From Azophilus sp965247035 (GTDB lineage Bacteria > Pseudomonadota > Gammaproteobacteria > Pseudomonadales > Azotimanducaceae): DNA of 64,000 bases. Location of the stretch: the NCBI GenBank assembly GCA_965247035.1, contig CBDFGJ010000003.1, positions 1,054,001-1,118,000 of the forward strand. Direction: 5' to 3'. Positions within the stretch are counted from its first letter, which is position 1; the number at the start of each line of letters is the position of its first letter. Below the pieces are notes generated by a model. The model did no database searches. It worked only from the letters and a program-made list of their open reading frames with translations, and had not been told where the DNA came from. Position numbers and translations under genes: made by a program. Below, piece by piece: positions 16,014 through 24,346 of this stretch.

Positions 16014-17309
16014 GTGCAGATCCTTGCCATCGGCGACATGCATTTGGGGCGCAGACCTTCAAGGCTGCCCAGTGAACTAGCCCACCGGGCACAGGCGCTT
16101 GGCCCGGCGGCAGCTTGGCGCAAGGCCGTGGACAGCGCCATTAGAATGGGCGTTAAGGCGGTGTTGCTGGCCGGCGACCTAGTTGAAAAGGAGGACGACT
16201 TCTTTGAAGCCTTCAAAGAACTGGAGCAGGGTGTACGCCGCCTCGCCAAGGAGCATATTGAGGTCATCGCCGTAGTCGGCAACCACGATGTGCAGGTGCT
16301 GCCCCGGCTGGCGGAGCAGATTTCCGAATTGCACATTCTTGGCCAAGGCGGTCAGTGGGCTCAGCGGAAAATTGAGGACGGTCGGGAGACCGTTACCCTG
16401 TGGGGCTGGTCCTTTGCCCAGGCGCAAGTGCATCAAAGCCCCTTGGCGGGCATGCACTTTGAGCGCGGTCCGGGCACCAACCTGGGCCTGCTGCATTGCG
16501 ACCGGGACGCCACTTCAGGTCCCTATGCGCCAGTGGCGAGATTAGACTTGGAGCGGGCTGGCCTGGATGGCTGGCTGTTGGGCCATATCCACAAGCCGGA
16601 TGCACTGGCCGCCCCCAGGCCGAGCGGCTATTTGGGCAGTTTGGTGGGCCTGGACCGCAGCGAGCTGGGCCAGCACGGCCCTTGGCTGATCACCATCGCC
16701 GGCGGCGGAATCAAGGAAGTGGCGCAATTGCCCTTGGCACCGTTGCGTTGGGAACGGTTGGACGTTCCCCTTGACGACATCAACCACCCTGATGAAGCCG
16801 TTAGCCTCTTGTTTGAGGAAATCCGAAAACTCGACAAAAAAATTGAACGAGCGGCCAAGGCAGCGCGCAAACTAGACGACCAAATCGACAGTGCGCTAGC
16901 GGTGGGATTGCGCGTCATCTTCAGCGGCCGCACCAACTTCGGCACCGCCGCTATAGACTCAATACCACCTAAGGATTGGGGCACCCTACCCGTTGACGCC
17001 AGCGACCGGCATTACTTCATCGCCAAGCTTAGCGCCGACACCAAGCCGGACATCGACTTGCGCCAACTCGCCGAACAATCCAGCCCACCTGGACTGCTGG
17101 CCAAACGCTTGCTGCTGCTTGACGAGCCAACGGGTCATCCAGAACGGGATGAGTTGGTTGACGAGGCGCAAAAACGCCTGCGCGGGCAGGCCGGCAACCC
17201 CCATTGGAAAGGCCTCGACGATGCAGTACCCGATGCCGTTGCGTGGTTACGGGACGCTGGATTCCGCGCCTTGGACCGTCTACTAGAGCAAATGGCGGAA
17301 AACGACTGA
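16014..17309 (+). CDS. SbcD/YhaO-like metallophosphoesterase
   Basis: The 431-residue protein begins IGDMHLGRRPS (D8, H10) and continues with the calcineurin-like phosphoesterase motifs LLAGDLVEKEDD, VVGNHD, and LLGHIHKPDAL, the set used by the Mre11/SbcD and YhaO nucleases to bind two metal ions. The C-terminal part (from about 255) is charged, with a helical stretch KLDKKIERAAKAARKLDDQI suited to capping a partner. The start is GTG 16014, with AAAGGGG about 14 bases upstream. The stop codon overlaps the start of the SMC-like ATPase gene (TGATG), so the two are translationally coupled and almost certainly form a complex. Sequence does not say whether this replaces housekeeping SbcCD or is an accessory or defence variant. 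Confidence 0.85.
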   Translation: MQILAIGDMHLGRRPSRLPSELAHRAQALGPAAAWRKAVDSAIRMGVKAVLLAGDLVEKEDDFFEAFKELEQGVRRLAKEHIEVIAVVGNHDVQVLPRLAEQISELHILGQGGQWAQRKIEDGRETVTLWGWSFAQAQVHQSPLAGMHFERGPGTNLGLLHCDRDATSGPYAPVARLDLERAGLDGWLLGHIHKPDALAAPRPSGYLGSLVGLDRSELGQHGPWLITIAGGGIKEVAQLPLAPLRWERLDVPLDDINHPDEAVSLLFEEIRKLDKKIERAAKAARKLDDQIDSALAVGLRVIFSGRTNFGTAAIDSIPPKDWGTLPVDASDRHYFIAKLSADTKPDIDLRQLAEQSSPPGLLAKRLLLLDEPTGHPERDELVDEAQKRLRGQAGNPHWKGLDDAVPDAVAWLRDAGFRALDRLLEQMAEND

Positions 17310-20300
17310 TGCATCTGGTCAAACTCAGCATAGGCAAATTGCCGGGCATTGAGCCCGGCTACGAGTTCGAGGCGGCAAGCAGCGGCATCAACCTGGTGAC
17401 CGGCCCCAACGCCATCGGCAAGAGCAGCTTGGCTCGTGCCCTCAAGTATTTGCTGGCAGACAAACAACAAAAAAACGATCCTAAAGATCTGTCCCTTGCA
17501 GCCGAATTCGCCGGCGGCGAGGATCGCTGGCAAGTGCGCCGCAATGGCAGTCAAATTCTCTGGACCCGCAATGGGGAGCCCGCATCGTCCCCCAACCTGC
17601 CCGCCGCCGATCAATTTGGCCTATATCGCTTGGCTATGGAGCATTTGCTGACGGATGACGCCAGCGACCAAACCCTAGCCGCAACCCTACAGCGCCAACT
17701 GCGGGGTGGTTTCGACCTTGATGCACTTCGCATTCCCCTTTTGCCCCGACACGGCCGCAATCAAGAAAGGGCTTTGCGTGAGGCGAATGGAAAGCTTCAA
17801 GAAAAAGAGGGCGAATACGCCCAACTACGTCGTCAAGAGACGGGGTTGCCTGCATTGGAGCAGCGCATTGCAAGCGCCAAGGAAGCGCAACAGCGCGCCG
17901 AGTTGCTGGCTCAGGCCATCGAACTGCAAAAAGCCGTTGATCAGCACCAAGCGGCGTCTCAAGCCCTTGCGCAGTTCCCGCCTGACATGCAGCGCTTGCG
18001 CGGGGACGACATCGAGCAACTTGAAAGGTTGGAGCAAAAAGAGCGGGACCGCCGGGACGAACTGAGAGAGCTCCAAAGGCAGTTGACAGATAATCAAGCT
18101 GCCTTGGAGCGCACCGGACTGAGCGAACAGCGCCCCACCCCCGAAGCCCTGCAAGCGACCCAAAAGCGCATACAGGCTATTGAGACAAAGGAAGTGAAGC
18201 GCGAAAGCGCCCGGGCCGCCCGCACCCAAGCGCACGCGGACCTTCGGCATGCGTCATCCCAACTGAATGACACCGCCGCCGCGCCGGAGCGGGATGACAC
18301 GGCCAGGACGCCACGACTAAACGAGGACACCCTACAGCGAAGCGAAGAACTCGCCAGTCAGTTCATTTCGGAAAAAAAGAAGCAACTTGAACTGACGCAA
18401 CGACTCGAATTGGCGGGCACAATCCCGGACCCAGCGGAGATGAATCGATTGCGCCAAGGGGACGACGCGCTGAGGACTTGGCTGGCGGCCAACGCCTTAG
18501 CCACTCAAGAGATGCCGGCTTGGCGCAACGCCCTGCCCTACTGGATTGCGTTGGGTGCGGCGGTCATCACCGCGGTCGTGACCGTCATTCAGAATGCCTG
18601 GGCAACGACCATTGGCACCATCGCCATCGTCGCCGCCGTCCTCTGGACTTGGGCCGTGCGGCGTCAGTCTGTTTTCGGCAACAGAAAACAATCCGAAGAC
18701 GCCAAGAGCCGTTTTCAGGAAACCGGTCTGGCGGTGCCGCCCGAATGGAGCACGGCTAGCGTTCGCAACTATCTGGATGAAGAAATCGAACCTCAATTGA
18801 ACGCCTTGGGTTTGCAGCGGGCGCGAGCGGCCAATGCCCCGCACCTTCACGCTGAGATTGCAGAAACCGAAAAGAAGATTGCCGACCTTGAAGCGCAAAA
18901 GTCCACCCTCGCCGAACGAGTGGGCTTCGACCCTAAGTTGCCGATGACCTATTTTGATCGGTTTCTGCGCTTGTGCGCCGAATGGGACCGCGCCCATCGG
19001 GACAGTGAACGACAAGCGGCGGAGTTGAAGCAAATAGAAAGCGAAATCAGGGCGGACGCCGCCGAGGTCAGCCAGTTTCTAGCCCAATGGACTGAGGCTG
19101 ATGCCCCCCCACAGGCGGATGCCTTTGCAGCGGCAACCGAGGGTGAAGCAGCCAACCTGAACTTGCTCGTGGCCTCCTTCGACGCTCTTAAGGGGCGCGT
19201 TGAGAAGGCGAGCAACACGCAAACACAGGTCACTCACACCCAAGACCAGATTAACGCAGCCAATCAGCAAATAGAGAGGGTCAAGGAAGACATCGCCAAT
19301 TTCTTACGCGGCCTCGGGCTTGAACCGGATGCAAGGGCCGAACTCGACCGTCGGGTCAAGCAAATTGACGCTTGGAACAAGGCCGCCGAGGTTCGGGACA
19401 AGGCAAAAAACGATGAGGAGCGCATCCGTGGCGACCTAGCGACGCACCCCGACCTCATCAACATGGTCGATGAAGGCGCGACAGACGCACTGAACGACGA
19501 CCTTGAAGACGCCACTCTCAGAGCCGATGATTTGCCTAATTTGCGCGAGGAGCGAACTCGGATCCGTACTAGACTTGAGGACGCCGGCAAAGACCAAGCT
19601 CTTGAGCAGGCCATGGCCGCACAAGCGCAAGCTAGGGAAGCGCTGGTGGACAAGCGCGACGAAGCCCTGCTCCACACAGCTACGGAATTGCTGCTTGACG
19701 ATGTGGACCAAGCTTTCCAAGCGGAGCATGAGCCGCCCATCCTGAAGCGCGGCCGGGAGCTGTTCGCTGAGGTCACCAATCGCAGCTTCGATCTAGAGAT
19801 CAACAAAGACGGCGCGTTCCAAGCGCGGGATTGCAGCCAAGGAACAATCAGATCCTTAGGAGAACTGTCTTCGGGCACGCGGATGCAGTTGCTGCTAGCG
19901 TTGCGCTTGGCGTGGATCGAAGCCCAGGAGCAGGGGACGGAGCCCCTGCCCCTGTTTCTGGACGAGGCGCTGACCACCAGCGATGAAGATCGGTTCAAAG
20001 TCATGGCCGAAAGCCTGGAACGACTGGCCGAAGCCGAAAAACGGCAAATCTTCTATCTCAGCGCCCGCCGCCACGAACGCGTCCTGTGGGGGCAAATGAC
20101 CGGCAACGAGCCGCCCACAATTGATCTGGCCGCAGTGCGCTTTGGAGCCAGGGTGCAGGACGCAAAGGACTATTCAGTGGAAACCAGGCCGCGGGTTCCC
20201 GCTCCGGATGGACACGACGCCGGGGACTATGCGGCGCAGGTTGGCGTCCCGCCAATTGATCCGCGCCTATCACCTCAGGGCATCCATCCATTCCACCTGC

Positions 20301-20833
20301 TGCGGGACGATCTCGGGCTGTTGCATCAGCTCATGGACAATTGGTGCATTGTGAGTCTCGGCCAACTTGAACAATTGCTCAAAAGCAGCGCCGCCAAGGA
20401 CGCGGTCGCCGATGCCAGCCGTCAACAACAACTCAGGCTGCGTTGCCGCGCTGCTAGCAAATGGGTCGAACTCTGGCGTCAAGGCCGTGGCCGGCCGGTG
20501 GACCGAAGCGTGTTGGAGCAAAGCGAGGCGGTGTCGCACACCTTTCTTGATGACGCCTCAAACCTTGCAACCACACTGCAAGGTGATGGCCCAAAGCTGC
20601 TGCAAGCACTGGAACAAGGCCGACTGACCCACTTTCACAAAAAAAAAGCGCAAGAATTGGAGCAGTATCTGGTCGAACATGAATACATTGATAAACTCTC
20701 GCCGCTAGACCGCGACGAACGCCGCCGCCTGACGCTGCGCCAAGCTGAATCCGCAGCAAGCGCCAAAGACTTGAACGAGTTGGTTAGCTGGCTGGAGGCA
20801 GGACTATACCAGACCTATGGAACCTCTGATTAA
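17309..20833 (+). CDS. SbcC/YhaN-like SMC ATPase with membrane hairpin
   Basis: From the coupled ATG 17309 the protein has 1174 residues: Walker A GPNAIGKSS at 32-40, long coiled coils, then two hydrophobic helices at about 411-428 and 433-452 (WIALGAAVITAVVTVI and TTIGTIAIVAAVLWTWAV), more coiled coil, the ABC signature LSSGT near 853, Walker B LPLFLDEALTTSD near 880-892 and the H-loop YLSARRH near 917. A membrane hairpin inside the coiled-coil arm is known for Bacillus YhaN-type proteins and not for classic SbcC. There is no zinc-hook CxxC. About 250 residues follow the ATPase head, ending in LEAGLYQTYGTSD; the final codons and stop lie inside a MITE end, so the C-terminus may be altered. 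Confidence 0.85.
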   Translation: MHLVKLSIGKLPGIEPGYEFEAASSGINLVTGPNAIGKSSLARALKYLLADKQQKNDPKDLSLAAEFAGGEDRWQVRRNGSQILWTRNGEPASSPNLPAADQFGLYRLAMEHLLTDDASDQTLAATLQRQLRGGFDLDALRIPLLPRHGRNQERALREANGKLQEKEGEYAQLRRQETGLPALEQRIASAKEAQQRAELLAQAIELQKAVDQHQAASQALAQFPPDMQRLRGDDIEQLERLEQKERDRRDELRELQRQLTDNQAALERTGLSEQRPTPEALQATQKRIQAIETKEVKRESARAARTQAHADLRHASSQLNDTAAAPERDDTARTPRLNEDTLQRSEELASQFISEKKKQLELTQRLELAGTIPDPAEMNRLRQGDDALRTWLAANALATQEMPAWRNALPYWIALGAAVITAVVTVIQNAWATTIGTIAIVAAVLWTWAVRRQSVFGNRKQSEDAKSRFQETGLAVPPEWSTASVRNYLDEEIEPQLNALGLQRARAANAPHLHAEIAETEKKIADLEAQKSTLAERVGFDPKLPMTYFDRFLRLCAEWDRAHRDSERQAAELKQIESEIRADAAEVSQFLAQWTEADAPPQADAFAAATEGEAANLNLLVASFDALKGRVEKASNTQTQVTHTQDQINAANQQIERVKEDIANFLRGLGLEPDARAELDRRVKQIDAWNKAAEVRDKAKNDEERIRGDLATHPDLINMVDEGATDALNDDLEDATLRADDLPNLREERTRIRTRLEDAGKDQALEQAMAAQAQAREALVDKRDEALLHTATELLLDDVDQAFQAEHEPPILKRGRELFAEVTNRSFDLEINKDGAFQARDCSQGTIRSLGELSSGTRMQLLLALRLAWIEAQEQGTEPLPLFLDEALTTSDEDRFKVMAESLERLAEAEKRQIFYLSARRHERVLWGQMTGNEPPTIDLAAVRFGARVQDAKDYSVETRPRVPAPDGHDAGDYAAQVGVPPIDPRLSPQGIHPFHLLRDDLGLLHQLMDNWCIVSLGQLEQLLKSSAAKDAVADASRQQQLRLRCRAASKWVELWRQGRGRPVDRSVLEQSEAVSHTFLDDASNLATTLQGDGPKLLQALEQGRLTHFHKKKAQELEQYLVEHEYIDKLSPLDRDERRRLTLRQAESAASAKDLNELVSWLEAGLYQTYGTSD
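20818..20830 (+). repeat. IS5-type MITE end at the 3' end of the ATPase gene
   Basis: GGAACCTCTGATT matches the ends of the MITE at 23947-24087 in its first 11 bases. It supplies the last codons and, with the next bases, the TAA stop of the SMC-like ATPase gene. No second end is visible nearby. Confidence 0.55.
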
Positions 20834-20957
20834 CTTGCCGGGGCTGCCATCGCATATCGGATGCCGCGTTGCCGCGCCGCTGGCACATGGGTCGAGTTCT
20901 GGCGTCAGGGCCCTAGGGTGATCGCAGGAACAGGGCCAACTGCACCGTTGTCATAAG

Positions 20958-21075
20958 ACCACAGATGCCGGGGGCCACGACAGGCCGGAAACCCACTCAA
21001 AACATCAATTCCTCGCCAAAATCTTCGACAACAGGCCAAAATAGGCAGGTTCAACCCAATTCGCACCGGTCTGCT
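20958..21075 (-). repeat. Dispersed repeat B, inverted partial copy
   Basis: GGCCACGACAGGCCGGAAACCC, then AAAATCTTCGACAACAGGCC and TTCAACCCAATTCGCACCGG, match in reverse complement the segment at about 22445-22560. The two lie in opposite orientation on either side of the thiolase gene. The interval 20834-21150 holds no gene. Confidence 0.7.
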
Positions 21076-21150
21076 GTCTTGTTGTGCTGCGAAAACCCGC
21101 GAATTCTTCAGAGGTCCCTAGCAAAACAACACCACCTTCAAACACGCCCC

Positions 21151-22332
21151 TCAGAGCCGCTGAATCAAGCTGCCGGTGCCAAGGCCGCCGCCGCAGCACA
21201 TGCTGATGAGCCCGTACTCTCCTTGGCTGCGCTGCAGCTCGTGCACCGCCTTGGTGATCAGGAAGCATCCGGTTGCGCCCAAGGGGTGGCCTAAAGCGAT
21301 GGCGCCGCCGTTGGGATTGACTTTGTTGAGGTCAGCGCCGACGGTCTTAGCCCAAGACAGCACGACCGAGGCGAAGGCTTCGTTGACCTCAAACAGATCC
21401 ATGTCGTCCACGACGAGACCGGTCATGCGCAGCAGTTTCTTGGTGGCCGGAATTGGACCTTCCAGCATCAGCACAGGATCGCAGCCGACAAGAGCCGTCT
21501 CCACCACCTTAGCCTGCGGCTGCACGCCCAAGGCCGCCGCCTTGCCGGCGCTCATCATCAACACTGCAGCGGCGCCGTCGGCAATCTGTGATGAGGTGCC
21601 GGCGGTGTGGATGCCGTTCTCTCGCGCCACCGGCTTCAACCCGGCAAGGGCCTCCAAGCTGGTGTTCCGGGGAATTTCGTCAGCGGCAAAAACGTGGGTT
21701 GCTGCCGTGCGATTGCCCGCCTCATCAAAGACCGGCACTTCAAGGGGGATGATCTGCGACCGAAAGCGCCCTTCATCAACCGCCCGCGCCGCCCGCAGTT
21801 GGGATTCCAGGCCAAGGCCATCAGCGTCCTGACGGGTGACCTGATATTTCTCCGCCATGCGCTCAGCACCTTCAAATTGGCTGGTGAATTCATAGTGCTC
21901 AAAATAGCTGCGGGCCACAGGCTTGCCGTACTCCTGCGGCAGGCCGATGGAGTCCGAGCCGATGCGCAGCCGCGTCATATTCTCCACCCCGCAAGCCACC
22001 ACCACCTCGGCCATGCCGGAGCGGATCAGGCTTTGCGCCAGCATGGCTGCCTCCTGAGAGGATCCGCACTGCGCATCTATGGTGATGCAAGGCGTCGCCT
22101 CGTCACCGCCATGAGCCAACCAAGCCGTGCGCACCAGGTTCATGCCTTGAGCGCCAAGCTTGTTGATGCAGCCGCCAACGACCTGTTCCACTTGGCCCGG
22201 TTGCAGGCCATTGCGTTCAAGCAGGCCCATCAACACCGGACCGAGCACATCCGTGGGATGCACGTAGCCGAGCGAGCCGCCCTTCTTGCCCACAGCCGAG
22301 CGCACGGCATCCACAATCACCGCTTCATGCAT
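21151..22332 (-). CDS. Acetyl-CoA acetyltransferase (thiolase)
   Basis: A full-length 393-residue thiolase starting MHEAVIVDAVRSAVGK. The nucleophilic cysteine is C89 in TIDAQCGSSQEA, the acid-base motifs are GGAIALGHPLGATG and the C-terminal CCGGGLGTG, and NEAFASVVLSW is present. These catalyse reversible thiolytic cleavage of 3-ketoacyl-CoA. The QCGSSQEA and CCGGGLGTG variants resemble thiolases of steroid or branched side-chain beta-oxidation more than housekeeping AtoB, but this is a family impression. No other beta-oxidation genes adjoin it; the gene stands alone between inverted copies of a repeat. Confidence 0.92.
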   Translation of the reverse strand: MHEAVIVDAVRSAVGKKGGSLGYVHPTDVLGPVLMGLLERNGLQPGQVEQVVGGCINKLGAQGMNLVRTAWLAHGGDEATPCITIDAQCGSSQEAAMLAQSLIRSGMAEVVVACGVENMTRLRIGSDSIGLPQEYGKPVARSYFEHYEFTSQFEGAERMAEKYQVTRQDADGLGLESQLRAARAVDEGRFRSQIIPLEVPVFDEAGNRTAATHVFAADEIPRNTSLEALAGLKPVARENGIHTAGTSSQIADGAAAVLMMSAGKAAALGVQPQAKVVETALVGCDPVLMLEGPIPATKKLLRMTGLVVDDMDLFEVNEAFASVVLSWAKTVGADLNKVNPNGGAIALGHPLGATGCFLITKAVHELQRSQGEYGLISMCCGGGLGTGSLIQRL

Positions 22333-22444
22333 TGCAAGCTCTCCCCCCTTGATTGTCCCGATTCAAACAAAGGCGCAATTCTAAACCAAGCCGCCGCCAA
22401 GCACGCAGCGGAGCAGGTGCCACCTCGGTGCGCGGACAAGCATA

Positions 22445-22672
22445 GAGACCGCTGCAAATTGGGTGGAATCTGCTTATTCCGGCCTGTTTTCGAAGATTTT
22501 CGCGAGGGTGTTTTGAGCGGGTTCCCGGCCTGTCGTGGCCCCGAAACCTGCGGTCTCGGGCGAATTCGGACGGGCTCCGCCCTCAGGCGGCCGTCAACCC
22601 GACCCGCTTGGCCGCTTGCAGCAGGTTCATGGTCGTTGCCTTGAAGATCAGTCTGGATTTCGCAACAGTCTT
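22445..22672 (+). repeat. Dispersed repeat B, long copy
   Basis: The 155 bases from about 22517 recur at 50173-50325, and its first 115 bases recur inverted at 20958-21075. On the minus strand both long copies read TVA-SRL-FKATT-NLLQAA near 22672 and 50325, which looks like the conserved C-terminus of a transposase followed by its terminal region. I infer a decayed insertion sequence; the family cannot be fixed from this tail. Confidence 0.65.
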
Positions 22673-22735
22673 GCATAGGGCCTCCGGTGTTAGCGCCTTG
22701 CCGATACGGGCGCATTTGACCAGATCACAGGACCT

Positions 22736-22800
22736 AGGAAACCTCTGATGAAATTCCAAGGATTGACCATCGCATGGCGTCTGAAATAATTTATCATCTC
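22736..22800 (+). repeat. MITE fragment (one end only)
   Basis: GAAACCTCTGATGAAATTCC and the following TTGACCATCGCATGGC match, in reverse complement, the right half of the MITE at 23947-24087. It is preceded by CTAG, the target type of the IS5 group. The other half is absent. Confidence 0.6.
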
Positions 22801-23240
22801 AAGATCGCCCAAGCCACCGGCGAGCCCTTTGTCGTCACGCTGTGCAATCATCCCATCGCCACGATTAGGCTTTTCGCTCCGCCGAGCCCCAGCGAACGCT
22901 CGGAGCCATTAAGGGCGGCATGACCATCCGCGGCGACATCGTTCACGTCGGTAACGAAGACGAATGGGAGAGGAATGCGTGAGGGCTCCTGCTCGACACC
23001 CAGGCTTGGGTCTGGGGTCAAGAATCGCCGGTCGAGCTTGGGACGCAAACCACCACCGTATCGATGCGGCCAAACACAGCCCGGCGATCCTGTCGTTGCT
23101 GGCCAAGGCCCTGCGTCGGCAGTGCCCGCTACCGCCCGTCGGAATTGCGGCGGGCGAATGCACCAACCTGCGTCCAGCAAGCGCCTGTGGCGGCGGCGTG
23201 GCATGATGCCCTCAACCGACTGTCGTCCATTCACAGTAAT
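22801..23240. other. Non-coding or unrecognised interval
   Basis: Several short frames are open in this GC-rich stretch on both strands, but none shows a recognisable family, convincing ribosome site or consistent codon bias. It may be gene debris. No assignment is made. Confidence 0.4.
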
Positions 23241-23257
23241 CTCAAAAGGAGGCCCTC

Positions 23258-23563
23258 ATGTTCATTGCCATGAATCGATTCAAAATTGCGCCGGGTTACG
23301 AAGCAGGCTTCGAGAGCATCTGGCGCGAGCGCGATTCCTACCTTGAGGACGTTCCCGGTTTCGTCTCGTTCGCCCTGTTAAAGGGACCGGTACGAGACGA
23401 ATACGTGTTGTACGCATCCCACACCATTTGGCAATCCCGCCAAGCGTTCGAGGACTGGACCGAGTCCGACCACTTCCGCAAGGCACATGCGCAAAAAAGT
23501 GCACCAAAGGGCACCTACCTCGGCCACCCGGACCTGGAGTTGTTCGAGGCGGTGGTTGAATGA
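23258..23563 (+). CDS. IsdG-like heme-degrading monooxygenase
   Basis: A complete 101-residue ABM-fold protein with an excellent ribosome site (AAAAGGAGG, 5 bases before the ATG). It starts MFIAMNRFKIAPG and contains DVPGFVSFALLKGP and ASHTIWQSRQAFEDWTESD. The residues that form the catalytic set in IsdG-type heme oxygenases fall at the same positions here: N6, W67 and H77. These cytosolic enzymes open the heme ring and release iron. The TonB receptor downstream (24347) makes heme-iron use plausible. A generic antibiotic-biosynthesis-monooxygenase role is the alternative; the aligned triad favours heme. Confidence 0.8.
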   Translation: MFIAMNRFKIAPGYEAGFESIWRERDSYLEDVPGFVSFALLKGPVRDEYVLYASHTIWQSRQAFEDWTESDHFRKAHAQKSAPKGTYLGHPDLELFEAVVE

Positions 23564-23625
23564 CTGCGGCCCCAGCAGAGGTCTGAAGGGGGTTCATGGA
23601 CTTGGCGTAGGCGGCCCCTCGGTGC

Positions 23626-23898
23626 TTACTCGAACGAAGATTCCGGGCTAGCTGCTGGCGACGACGCAACTCCGCATCGGTCGGCAATGGCTTCGGCTAG
23701 CGTACGGACATCGCGGCAGCAGTCCCGCACCTCATTGACTTGACCACCGAGCATCCCGTCCGCGGGTTTCAGGGCAAACATCGGCTTGCGTACGTCGTCC
23801 GCAAGTGGCAGCAAGCTACGGAAATGCCTGAGATTGGCGAGGCGGGGGTGGCCGGTCGCCACCGTAACAGAAGCTTCATCAGGTGCATTCAAGATCAA
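23626..23898 (-). pseudogene. ParA-like ATPase, C-terminal remnant
   Basis: The minus strand reads TGHPRLANLRHFRSLLPLAD then VRKPMFALKPADGMLGGQ and RDCCRDVRTLAEAIADRC. The block RKP-F-LKPADG-IG followed by an aromatic/charged helix is the usual end of a group of ParA/MinD-type partition ATPases. About 80 residues remain with no Walker motifs, so it is a truncated relic. Identification rests on recall of this C-terminal signature only. Confidence 0.45.
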
Positions 23899-23900
23899 AG

Positions 23901-23942
23901 CCCGACCGGAACCCAGTCACGATCAGGTCCGCTCCGTTTCAG
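23901..23942 (-). repeat. Dispersed repeat A, inverted copy
   Basis: In reverse complement it reads GAAACGGAGCGGACCTGATC followed by GTGACTGGGTTCC, matching the repeats at 13421, 31374, 50119 and 53733. It ends 4 bases before the MITE. Confidence 0.6.
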
Positions 23943-23946
23943 TTAG

Positions 23947-24087
23947 GGAACCTCTGAAAAATTCGCAGACTTTGGCAGCGCAACAAGATCAGTCATTTTT
24001 CAATGACTTGTAAGTAATTGAAAATATGAGATAAATTATTTCAGGCGCGATGCGATGGTCAATCCTTGGAATGTAGTCAGAGGTTCC
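23947..24087. mobile_element. Intact 141-bp MITE (IS5-type) with target duplication
   Basis: The element starts GGAACCTCTGA and ends with its exact reverse complement TCAGAGGTTCC. It is flanked on both sides by TTAG (23943-23946 and 24088-24091), a 4-base direct repeat of the YTAR type produced by the IS5 group. The interior is AT-rich (TAATTGAAAATATGAGATAA) and encodes nothing. Partial copies lie at 20818 and 22736, and related ends near 30490 and 32326. It sits 260 bases upstream of a receptor gene and could contribute promoter sequence. Confidence 0.8.
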
Positions 24088-24346
24088 TTAGTTCCATGAA
24101 AATCAGCGCGGCGCCAAACATTCAACGCCGATTGAGCGTGCGCAAATGCTTGAGGCCGCCTCAACCCTCATTTCATAGGCACTTAAGCCAGCACATCGTT
24201 TGACCTGTCCGCCCAAGTCGCTTAGAGTCGCGCAGCAGCCACATCAGGACTGCAGTTGGTCCGGCGGGAAGCCACTCGGGGAGCGGCGTTCGCGATTGCT
24301 GGGGTGGGAAATCCAAAACATAGACACCAGAAGGGAAGCAACAACG

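Noticed and set aside
19264..20004. 246-residue Ser/Arg-rich minus-strand ORF
   Set aside because: Antisense of the SMC ATPase head; composition reflects reversed GC-rich codons.
22774..22920. Short ORF MASEIIYHLKIAQ
   Set aside because: Begins inside a MITE fragment, has no ribosome site and no recognisable family.
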